Assembly: GCF_937616625.2 (NCBI RefSeq)
Contig: NC_065571.1
Coordinates: forward strand, 56,157,651 to 56,221,650
Length of the DNA: 64,000 bases
From: Mercurialis annua
Lineage: Eukaryota; Streptophyta; Magnoliopsida; Malpighiales; Euphorbiaceae
Reading direction: 5' to 3'
Shown: positions 1 to 9,807 of the stretch, piece after piece
Layout of the letters: each line of letters begins with the position of its first letter
How positions within the stretch are numbered: the first letter of the stretch is position 1
Notes under the pieces: model-generated
The model's database searches: none
What the model saw: only the letters and a program-made list of their open reading frames with translations
What the model was told of the DNA's origin: nothing
Translations under genes and position numbers: made by a program

Positions 1-90
1 TTTAGAATTCACCATAGCATATGCTAAATTTCAACAACCAATTAAAATTTATTATTAATAATGATTTGTTTACTATTATTTCTTTTTGCA
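1..90. repeat. Truncated Tourist/Harbinger-like MITE at window edge
   Basis: Bases 11-85 resemble the interior of the MITE at 6387-7052: a TAGCATATGCTAAATTTCAA-type core followed by an AACCAATYAAAATT stretch and a T-rich run. The element is cut by the window start, so its left end and target duplication cannot be seen. Confidence 0.5.
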
Positions 91-590
91 TTATTTATTT
101 AAATTGGATTAAATTTTACTGCGATTACCGAACAATACCTTTTGTACATAATAATTACCATCATTTAATTACAATAAGAGGTTCCTATAACAATTAAGCT
201 GATAATTATTTAGGTGGCAACAAAAATATTAGACAGCCACATTAATATGACAAATTGAACGACTGTAGCCGTTCTATAAAAAATTTATAGTTGAATAACC
301 GTACAATATAACTGCTTTAAATTATTAATAAAGTCGAAGTTTAACTGTCAAAAAAAAAAGTAACCGTACAAAACTCTAATCCGATACAAATATTAAATTT
401 TATAAAATTCTCAAATTACAATTATTATTCAATAATATATATGTGATTTTTTTTTGAAATAATATATATATATATGTGTGATTTATAGCTATTAATAAAT
501 GAGAAAGATAAAAACATTACTAAAAAGTAGTTTTATTTGCATAAAATTCTATAATTTCACTTTTTTAGAAAAATTGTATTAAATTTTTTA
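91..590. other. AT-rich spacer, no gene seen
   Basis: Very AT-rich sequence with a TA-dinucleotide run near 455-475. I see no coding frame, RNA gene or clear repeat ends. Confidence 0.6.
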
Positions 591-1092
591 GGCCTAATCA
601 CTCAAAAAACCCTCACCTTTAAACTTTTTTTCAATTCCACCCCGACGTTGAAAATTTGTCAATTTTACCCACTTTTGAATTTTCCGTTTTCAATTGTACC
701 TCAATATTTTAATTTTTGTTAATTTTTTTACTTAAATGATGAAATCATTCAATTAATTAAGTCTAAACATGAAATTAAATTCCTTTTATTCAAAAAAGTA
801 CAAATAAATCCTTATTTTTAAAAACTAACTAAAAACCATAATCAAATTAACACTAATTTAAATTCTTAATTAATTTAACTAAATTTAAATAAATTTTAAA
901 AATACACAATCAATATATGCGAGACATGGAGAATGTTTTAAACAAATTTCCGAACGCAAAAGACGTTAATTTAATTTCTCAGGGTACAATTGAAACACAA
1001 AAATGCAAATTAGGGTAAAATTGACAAATTTTCAACGTCAGGGTATGATTGAAAAGGGGCTAAAAGGTCGGGGTTTTTTAAGACATTAGGCC
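591..1092 (+). mobile_element. MULE-type MITE, copy 1 (502 bp)
   Basis: Non-autonomous element ending in GGCCTAAT and ATTAGGCC, with subterminal blocks that repeat inverted (GACGTTGAAAATTTGTCAAT on the left, ATTGACAAATTTTCAACGTC on the right). It is flanked by a perfect 9-bp duplication AATTTTTTA (582-590 and 1093-1101), the length typical of Mutator-like transposition. A second copy lies inverted at 42092-42596. It has no coding capacity. Confidence 0.85.
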
Positions 1093-1330
1093 AATTTTTT
1101 AAAATATCAGCCATTTTTTTAAATTTGAGACGGTGAGAGACGTTCATTTTGATTATTTTTGAAAGATCAGGGTTGTTTTGCAATAAAATATATTGTAAGG
1201 TTTAATTTATCAATTATATGAATACTAATTGGGTACTCTGTACTTTCTCCTCTATATAATCTCTGAATGTTTCAGCTATCTGTACATTCAAATACAAGAG
1301 CTTGAAATCAAGATCATAGAGAGCAGTGAG

Positions 1331-1546
1331 ATGTGGAATAACGATGATGTCGCCGAAATTAATTCAGCAAGTGGAACTTCATTTAGAGTTAAAAAAAACA
1401 AAGCAGACGCCGCAGCCGCAGCCGCCGCAGCCGCCGAAGCCGAAGCCGTCGCCGAAGCAGCAGCGGCCGCAGCGGCCGCAGCCCGAGCAGATGCTCAGCG
1501 AAGAAAGTACACAGCCAGGCCACGAAATTTCAACCCAAAAGAATAA
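1331..1546 (+). CDS. Doubtful Ala-rich small ORF (71 codons)
   Basis: The ATG at 1331 opens a 71-residue frame: an acidic/polar start (MWNNDDVAEINSASG), a long alanine run made by a GCC/GCA repeat (about 1407-1493), then a basic tail (RRKYTARPRNF). A TATA-like CTATATAAT lies about 75 bp upstream, and this ATG would be the first in such a transcript. I do not recognise the protein. The +1-shifted frame gives an equally long Pro/Gln/Lys-rich peptide, and the minus strand is open too, as expected for any (GCN)n repeat, so openness here is weak evidence. It may be a GC-rich microsatellite or a decayed gene end. Confidence 0.25.
   Translation: MWNNDDVAEINSASGTSFRVKKNKADAAAAAAAAAEAEAVAEAAAAAAAAARADAQRRKYTARPRNFNPKE
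1407..1493. repeat. GCC/GCA trinucleotide repeat
   Basis: Imperfect (GCM)n microsatellite, by far the most GC-rich patch of the first 3 kb. It keeps several frames open by itself. Confidence 0.8.
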
Positions 1547-1549
1547 GTA

Positions 1550-3217
1550 ATGTTCTGTGGCGGTTGGAGGTTGGAGGTTCAAATACTTATCAAAGTAACT
1601 AAACTTTTAAGTTATTTTAAACTAAATATCAAATTTTAATCTATCTTCTTTAAGATCACTGAATTTTAATTTTTGTTTCATGAAGATTTTCGATCCTATT
1701 TTGATTATGTGACCATCTAAATATTTATCATGTCGATAAACGTTATAAAATTATATATTTCGTTTAGAAATGAGTCATTTCATCAAAATTATATTGAGAT
1801 ATCTTTTTAAAACAAAAACTAAAATTTAATAATTTTAAAAAATAATTTAAAAATTTGATATTTTTTAAAAATTATTTAAAAGTTCTGCAACCTTTAACCC
1901 GGCTTTTGTTTCTGAAAATATTGCATAATAAATTATGTTTCCTCCTTTATATATTTTGTTATCCTCCCTTGTATTTATAGCGATATGCTATATGTGGAAT
2001 ATATTATATCTTTGGTATATCAAATTTGTGATCTTGAACTTTAGACTAATAAAAAGGTTATTTAACTGCTACATAAACTCATTAAAAGCTTTTTTTTTTA
2101 ATAATTCATTATTCAGTTATACTATCCGTTTTCTATTTAATGTTCTGTTACAAACGGAAATTTTGAGCATGTTGTTAGTCGACATTTAGTGATTAACAAT
2201 TCAGACGTAGTAAACGGCAACAAATTGTATTTTGAATTTTTATTGATCTAATTATTTATTCAAATTATTTTATTTTGTGGGCCGATATATTTTCAATTTT
2301 AAAAAAAGATCTATATATTTTATATTTTTATTTATATAGTCATTTTTTAAATTTTGATGGCGTGATTAACTTTGCCAACATGTCAAGTTAGATGAATATT
2401 TAAATTTATTCTCATGTGCGATTTTTGTTGAATGTAATGCACACTTTTCTTCGTCCCAGAAAGAACCTTAAATTTTAAAATAAATTAAATATAAGGTCTA
2501 AGACATATCTAAGGAATGATCATATAAATAAAATTTTAAAAATAACACATAAGTTATATTTCAAATGATATAAACGTTGTGCTGCTATATATTACGTTGT
2601 GTGTTCAATCCCTCAACGCTCTCCTTATTCAATTATCAAACAAAAAATTTATAATAAAAGAACTTTAAGTTTGACCTTGTTCAGATTACTACTATGAGAA
2701 CCTTTTTCGATGTGTGTTTTAATTTAGAGTAGTGCTATATAATTCTCTTTTTTAACCCACTTTTTTTAATGATTTAATCACTAAAAAATATCTAACCTTT
2801 GCGAATTGTGTCAGTTATTGACAAATCTTTTAAAATTATCAGATTTAGCCAATTTTGCAATATTCATTTTTTTCCGGCCATTTTTGAATCGAACTAAAAT
2901 TATTACCCCTATGGCATCCATATCACTTCCAACTGAGCAAAATTAGTTGACATGTTAAAATCTCAAACCACTAACCCAAATTAACCAAATCAAATAGTAA
3001 ATCAAACCAAATCAAATTAAATCAAATCAATTATTAATTAATTATTAAAATTCATATCTTAATTATCTCAATATTATAATATAAAAAAATCATTGCCAAC
3101 TCTGACGTATATTCAGAATAAATAATAGTATTTCTTAATTAATAAATTAATATACATAAAATATTAATTAATTTTATTAAATATAAGTACATTTTTAAAA
3201 ATTATTTTTTAAAAAAA
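1550..3217. other. AT-rich spacer, no gene seen
   Basis: No supported coding frame. The 84-codon open stretch at 1935-2189 is hydrophobic, AT-driven sequence without family features. Phrases near 2780-2850 (AATATCTAACCTTTG) resemble the MITE ends seen elsewhere but without a clear boundary. Confidence 0.55.
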
Positions 3218-3345
3218 TCTGTTCGTCTTTCCCGTGACGAACCCGCTTCGGATTCACAACCAGATCTGGTTCGTCTTTCTTCCTCCATTGAAAACGAACT
3301 CGTTTACCATGGGGGATTACGAACCAGATATGGTTCGTCTCACAT
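3218..3345. repeat. Cluster of GTTCGTCT repeats and palindromes
   Basis: GTTCGTCT occurs at 3221, 3269 and 3333. The first pairs with GACGAAC at 3236-3242 (7-bp arms). The second follows the perfect 14-bp palindrome AACCAGATCTGGTT (3258-3271). The third follows the near-palindrome GAACCAGATATGGTTC (3321-3336). The patch is more GC-rich than its surroundings. Origin unknown. Confidence 0.6.
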
Positions 3346-3625
3346 TAATACTAATAATAATAAAAAAAAACAAGACCATATAATAATTTCTTTGGAATGA
3401 TGACTAGGATATGCATGTATATATATGGAGAGTATATCATCTTACGATTTAGTTTCCATATTTAGGAAAACTAAACCCTAAAATGAAGAAAATAAGTTAA
3501 CAAATAAGTAAACTAATTCACCTAATGCATAACGCCGAAAACAATTCAAAATTCGTTGGTCAAATCGGATATATAGCTGAATCAAAACAGCTCATAATTC
3601 TTCATAAAACAAATATTAAATTCTC

Positions 3626-3633
3626 TATAAATA
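3626..3633 (+). promoter_or_regulatory. TATA box of the lipid transfer protein gene
   Basis: TATAAATA lies 52 bp before the ATG at 3685. A start of transcription about 30 bp downstream would leave a short leader of roughly 25-30 nt. Inferred from motif and position only. Confidence 0.55.
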
Positions 3634-3684
3634 ATAATCATAACTAAAACTTTTCTCATAAATAACCTCTTGAGTTGATCATCA

Positions 3685-5742
3685 ATGGCGTCCAAATCCA
3701 TTTCAAATCTCTTCATCTTCATTTTATTACAGTCTGCATGTGTTTTTCTAGGGTTTTCTGTAAACACGTCAGATCCAAAGGCATGCGTGCAAAAATTGAT
3801 GCCTTGCCAACCCTATTTGCACGCGCCGGCGAACGCGCCGGCGACGTGTTGCCTGCCGTTAAAAGAGATGGTGGTGGATGAAATAGCATGCCTGTGTAGT
3901 GTGATGAATAACCCTGCACTTATGAAGACTTTTAATGTCACCGAGGAAGACACCATGAAACTTGCTAAGGCTTGTGGTGCAAAGGCTGACCTCTCACTCT
4001 GCAAGACTTGTATGTTTTTTTAATCTTCTTTTTTAAAAAAATTATTTTGAATTAAATTATTGTTTTTTTCTGAAATTATAAATAAGAAAAAAAATGGTAT
4101 GCGTATATTGCGCTGAAACGGATACGAAAACGAACACTGAAATATGATTTTTTTCCAAAATGTGTAAATAATAAAAATATAATATATTAAAAATTATAGT
4201 ATTATAAATAAATTTTATTATTACTGTTACACTTAATCGAATTATATATTTTTTGTCTTTGGAAAGAATTAAGAGTTTTTTTTATCATGAAAGAATTAAG
4301 AGTTTTATTTGTGTGTTATGAGTACAAATAACAAAGATGACGTGGTAGACTGAGTCTACATAAGAATTTCTTTAAAATGTGATGGTAATTACTTTTAAGA
4401 AATTTTTAGAAAACGGGTTTCTTTTTAAGAAATAAGTATCTAATTTTTATTATTTATAAAAGCGGATAAGAGATCTAGAATTTCCGAAATGAGAAAATGC
4501 ACCTTTATAAAGGTTTTTGTGCATCATAAGTTACAGCTTACAACTATTTTTATTAATTGAATTGATATATCATTACTAATTTGCTAATTCTAATTAATTC
4601 TGCTTCAATATTTGACAATGTAGCACCTTCGCCAACCAGTCCTTCAGTTCCACCTGCTGCAAATTCTTCTACTAACAGTAAGTTTTTCTTAATTTTGTTA
4701 ACTAAGCTCAATTTATAACTTCAGTTTTACTACAATTTTTTTTTTAATAATTGAAGAGAAATAGTATTTGCGGGGAAAATTAAACCCATAGGCCATAACT
4801 AACAAATTGCAGCCATTTGAACTATAATTCATTGGTTTTCATTTTTAGGGTTATTAGCCAAAATGGTATCTAACCTTTGCACCTTGTATCAAAATGGTAC
4901 CCAACTTTTAATTTGTATCAAAATGGTACCTAACCTTCTAATGTTTGTATCAAAATGGTTTTTTTAACATTTTCCAGTCACTTTTGATGACGTGGCAACC
5001 GGAAAAATAATTTTTTTATTGATGTAAAATAAGAGTTCGTTTTAATTTTTTAAATTATATAAAATCTTATTTGTCATGGGATGTGGCAAAAATATAAAAA
5101 ATTAGTTTTCCGGTTGCCACGCCATCAAAAGTGACCGGAAATTGTTTACAAAACCATTTTGATACAAACATTAGAAGGTTGGGTACCATTTTGATATAAA
5201 TTAAAGGTTGGGTACCATTCTGATACAAGGTGCGAAGGTTGAGTACCATTTTGGCTAATAACCCTCATTTTCACTACTGGTTTTACAGAAAAAGAGACTA
5301 TATATTTATACATTTTACATATTAATTACTTTAATTATATTAAAAATAATTGGTTAAAAGTACCTCTAGTAAATTTTTAAGTGCTTCACATTTTATAATA
5401 CGGATCAGTAATGAGACAGCATGAACCAGTCAGAATTAACTGGAGATGCAACCTTTTTTTATTTTTGAAGTTTTTATTTTGATTTCCGTCATGTTTGGTA
5501 TAAAAAAATTGTTGATTAAAATTTTGACCCTTACAATTCCCCCCTAATACTATTTTCTGGTTACGCCACTGTACTGAGTAATTCAATGTCTATTTTTGTG
5601 AAATTAAGATTAATTATTGTTTGCTAATTCAGGTTCTACTCCAGCTAAGAAAAATGCAGGGAATAGAATGCAGGATGTGGAGAAATTTAGTTTGATAATT
5701 GCTTTCTTTGTAGGCTGCAGTTTACTGGTATTACCAGCTTAG
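3685..5742 (+). CDS. GPI-anchored non-specific lipid transfer protein (LTPG-like), 3 exons
   Basis: Exons 3685-4009, 4624-4677 and 5633-5742 join in phase to 162 residues. Residues 1-28 form a signal peptide. An eight-cysteine motif follows, with spacing C-6-C-13-CC-12-CxC-25-C-8-C, all eight present (last Cys 106), as in the plant LTP/2S-albumin fold that binds lipid in a hydrophobic tunnel. Exon 2 encodes a Ser/Pro-rich linker, and exon 3 ends in a hydrophobic tail (IIAFFVGCSLLVLPA) typical of a GPI signal, so the mature protein should sit on the outer plasma membrane or cell wall. Family role: export of wax and cutin lipids, or defence. Exon 1 reads into a stop at 4021-4023 if intron 1 is kept. 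Intron 2 carries a 417-bp MITE. The exact LTPG subgroup is not assigned. Confidence 0.9.
4848..5264 (+). mobile_element. Foldback MULE-type MITE in LTPG intron 2
   Basis: 417-bp element that is almost wholly an inverted repeat: arms of about 160 bp start GGGTTATTAGCC and end GGCTAATAACCC, around a central AT-rich loop. Each arm holds spaced copies of the unit ATCAAAATGGTACC. Flanks TCATTTTTA (4839-4847) and TCATTTTCA (5265-5273) match at 8 of 9 bases, a MULE-length target duplication. Transcription of the host intron would give a long hairpin. A relative lies around 42066-42660. Confidence 0.85.
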
Positions 5743-6386
5743 TCAATTACATAATCAGAGTAGAACAATTTTAGTACTTATTTGGCTGCAAAAATAATTA
5801 ATTGAATCCTTAACTTTCAAATATTGTGCATTTGTGTCTACTATCTCTTAGTGAATGTATTGAATTAACTCTTCTTTGGAAGAAAAAAAATTGTACTGAT
5901 TGCTTATCTCCAATCCCAACACTCTACTCTTTTTTTATTTTTATTATCAAGCATGAAAAATTCTTAAGTAGAACGAGTCCACTACGTCTTTCATAGAATA
6001 AACCAATTACATTACAACACCTTATTAAAATGATAGCAAAATTATAATATCATCATTGAAATATGCTCGAGTTAATATCAAAATTGGAGTTCAAATTAAA
6101 GAAAATTATAAGAAATATAAATAATTAATTTTATATGTTGGTTGGAATGAAATTAGTTTCCATAGAGGAACAAGGATAAACAATTCATATTAAAAGAAAT
6201 ATGTTTCTAATTTTTAGAAATTTTTTCTACCATATCCTTCTTCTGTCTTATAAAAATAGACAATTTATTATAAATTTCTTTCTTACAAATCAATAAAATT
6301 TTAAATACAACCAAAATTCTCGATTTACTTTAATTTTTAATAGTATCAAAACAATTATTCTTTATACAAGACCAAAACAATTCTTA
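5743..6386. other. LTPG 3' flank, no gene seen
   Basis: AT-rich 3' untranslated and intergenic sequence. No coding frame or clear element boundary before the MITE at 6387. Confidence 0.5.
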
Positions 6387-7052
6387 GAGCATCCACAATG
6401 TAATGCTAAATTGACGTGCTAATGCTATAATTTAGCACTGAGTGATTAAATCCAACTTCAATACAGTGCTATATTTCGTGCTAAATTTAGCATATGTTAT
6501 ATCCTATGTTAAATTTAGCATGTACTATAGCATATGCTAAATTTCAATAACCAATCAAAATTCACTTTTATTTATGATTTTATTATTACTTTCTTTTTAC
6601 TATTTATTTTTTTCTTTCATTTTAAATGTTATATTTTTTTACGATCTCAATTGATTAAACTTTTAATTATAGGACACCAGCCCGCATATTAAAATAATAT
6701 ATACAATATTTTATTTTTTTATTATTCATCAATTCACTTAATAATTCTATTTAAAAGAGCTCATTATTTTATCAAATAAAAAACAAAAATTATTATTCCA
6801 TATTGCTGAGCCGAAGGCCAACACTTCCGTACATGATCGTAGTATATTTTAAAAAATTTATAAAATATATGATTGAATTTTTTTTATAACATAATAAAAA
6901 AATTAATAAATAATTATCATATTAAGCAACTATAACACTTTTTTTAATATTTTGCATTGGAGATGAATTTAGAAAGTTATGCTAAATGTAGCATTTTGTC
7001 AATTTTTCATGCTAAATTTAGTATAAAAAATGGCACTGCATTGTGGATGTTC
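6387..7052 (+). mobile_element. Tourist/Harbinger-like MITE (666 bp)
   Basis: Ends GAGCATCCACAATG and CATTGTGGATGTTC are inverted repeats, flanked by the 3-bp duplication TTA (6384-6386 and 7053-7055), as in PIF/Harbinger elements. The interior repeats TTTAGCATATGCTAAAT-type blocks shared with 24597-24929 and with the fragment at 1-90. Confidence 0.8.
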
Positions 7053-7055
7053 TTA

Positions 7056-9730
7056 GAGTTTATAATAAATGTCTAATCATAGTCACATCACATGGTAAAC
7101 AAACTAATTTTAAAAATAATAATTTAATGTTTAAAATAAAGCGAATTCTAAACAGATTGCACGGTTAAATGAATTGAATAAATTAAAACAGTCTAAATTA
7201 AATTAAGTTAATCTACATAATTTATTATATAAAATGAATTATATAGATTAAAAGAGTCTAAATTAAATTAAGTTACTCTATAGAATTTAAAAATAATAAT
7301 TAAATATTACTGATCAGTTTTTTTTCCTAATCAGCTCCTCCTCTGAAGATACAAAACTTCCCCCGTGCCACATTTTGTGGACACCAAGTATTCTAGAGAG
7401 AGAAAGTCCAATTTTCTTCGATTTCAAGCGCAAAGAACAATGATATTTGGCTTCTTAGCTTGTTTCTTTTAATATTTTATTATTTGTTTGAATAAATTGC
7501 TCCATTTTTTGGAGTTTTGGTGTGTTTTATTAGTAGTTTATGTAAATCCTTGGTTTGTTCAAGATTTTTAAAATTCTTCACACTGGAATTCATCTTATTT
7601 TTAATCACCTGTTAAATATTATAGATTGATATAGGGTTTCAGTTGTTTTTTATTTTTTATATTTGATCTACAATGTACTTTGACAGTAGGATTATAATCT
7701 ATTAATCTATCAATATTACTATCTTTTGATTAAAAAAAAACTCCTCCTCTTCGTCCCAAAAAATAGATAAATTTAATATTTTAAATGTCCAATAATTTCA
7801 ATCTCTTATATATATTTTCTAAGTAGTCATTTTGTTCATTAATTACATGAATTAAAAAGATAATAATAAAATTAATTATTCTTTATTAACTTTTCATTAT
7901 ATCATTACTTTAATTATTTAAATAATTTTCAATATTACTACTTTTTGTTTAAAAAAACAATTTTAATTCTTTTATAATTTGAATAATGTTTTTTAAAGTG
8001 GAAAGACAAAAAAACAAAAATGTACAAAATCGCCCAATAAAATATGAAAAATAAAGATGTAGGAGCATATGAATAGAAAAAGCTGCAGATTATTAAAAAG
8101 AAATTGCAGCCATATTCATCTCGCAATATTAATATAGGCAACTAAAAGGACTGTTTTCGCTATTAAATTTAGCCAACCAGTGACGATTTGCCCTTCATTT
8201 TTCATTTTATTTTCTCTGACGATGAGGAAATCGAAAAAAAAATAGTGAAAATATAAGAAATTTAGAATGAAAAAAAAATTGGAGGATTAAATTGAAAGAA
8301 GCAGAAGTAATGGAGATGTGGAGGAGAGTTTAGAATATATAGGGGAAGACATTTGAGTAGAAGTCTGAAACCCTAGTTTTTAATTATTATGGTCCTGTGG
8401 GCTTGGGCTTATACAACCTGCTCTTTTCAAATCTTGGCCTGCCCAGCTTCATAACTTTTTTGGAGGAAATTACGTCATGTTTTAGAAAAATTATTACACA
8501 CAACTGTCGCGCTATGTCATCCATGTAACAAACCGATAGTTAAGTTAATGATAAAAAATCAAGCAATAATTAAAATATAATATATCGCAAATGCTTATTG
8601 ACTCGTTATAAGTATGACATGACACAACTAATGCATGAGATAAACACTCTTTTATCTTTAAAGAAAAAAAACATAAATTACGCCATGTATCTTTAATTTT
8701 AAAAAATATATTAAAAAGTACATTTTGATTTGTTTTTTTATTATAAAAATATACTCTATTTACAACCTACCCAAAATTTACCAATGATTAACCTAAAATA
8801 TATTTTAAAAGAAGCATATTAAATAAAAAAACTAAAATATAAATTACAAGCAGACATATAGTACATAAATACTAAAAACACGATTAAATATTTACAAAGA
8901 TACAAATAATTATAAAATTATGATACAAATAATTATAAAAATATTAAACAAAACGATTGTTATGATATAGTATACATTTCGTATATAACCCAAATAATAA
9001 CGTATTTTTTAAACGTTGTATATACTAATAATATATAATTCGTATATAGTACGCACGATATATTATTTTCAAAAAATAATTAAAAAATACTACAACAAAT
9101 GCCATTTACAAAACAGCAAATATTGACGATCAAGAATTAGAATTTAAAAATCTAAATTATAAATCATATAGAATAAACTCTATATCTATACATATAATAA
9201 CAAATTTATTTTATAATTTTTATATTTTCAAAAATATAATTGATAATTTTAAATCTGATTTTATAGTGAGGGTTTCAAGGAAGGTTGAGCGACATCGACG
9301 AGAAGGGATGACAAGTGGCAATAGTGTGATAGTGATGGTGGCGGTGTGGTTTGAAAGATGAAGATTGGCGGTGATCGTAATATTAAAAAAGAAAGAACAA
9401 AAAGTTAAAAGAATAGAGATAATTTTAACATGAATAAAAAAAATTATAAATATAAAAAAATAGTTAATATTTTTATAAAAATTAAAATTAAATTTGTAAA
9501 AACAAAACCAAAATAGTATTTTTATAATTATTTTATAATTTTATAATATAGAATATAAATTTTCCCAAATTTAATGCACGAACCGGACTTGGATAATAAA
9601 ACTAAATCTCGAATCCGAATCGGACCGGACCGGACGCAAACGACATTAATGATAGTTAAGCCCGGCTAAGTCCGGCCCGAGCCCGTACCATAAACAAGTG
9701 TAGTTTCTTTGTTTCTTCACCTTGTAGAAT
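7056..9730. other. Spacer upstream of SURF1
   Basis: No gene supported. A degenerate Stowaway-like start (CTTCGTCCCAAAAAATAGA) lies near 7748. A promoter-like cluster on the minus strand lies at 8330-8465 (separate entry). Near 9590-9690, CCGGACCGGAC and CCGGCTAAGTCCGGCCCGAG make a short GC-rich patch just upstream of SURF1. Confidence 0.5.
8330..8465 (-). promoter_or_regulatory. Promoter-like cluster without an obvious gene
   Basis: Read on the minus strand: GGGC-containing repeats (AAGCCCAAGCCCAC), a telo-box within AACTAGGGTTTC (8368-8376 on plus), a TATATA at 8335-8341, then a CT-rich leader-like stretch. These are common parts of plant promoters for housekeeping genes. The only downstream frames are short and unrecognised, so this may be a relic, a noncoding RNA promoter or chance. 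Confidence 0.3.
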
Positions 9731-9735
9731 CTAAA

Positions 9736-9752
9736 CCCCATAAACCCTCTCA
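9736..9752 (+). promoter_or_regulatory. Telo-box-like motif near the SURF1 start
   Basis: ACCCCATAAACCCTCT, about 60-70 bp before the ATG at 9808, resembles the AAACCCTA telo-box found near transcription starts of plant translation and mitochondrial genes. No clear TATA is visible. Confidence 0.35.
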
Positions 9753-9807
9753 TATGTAGAAGAATCAGAACTCCAACAACGAAAAACCCAAATGAAAGTC
9801 TAAAAAG

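Noticed and set aside
1326..1550. Pro/Gln/Lys-rich frame overlapping the Ala-rich ORF
   Set aside because: Both frames are products of the same GCN repeat; the Ala frame has the first ATG, so this one was not listed.
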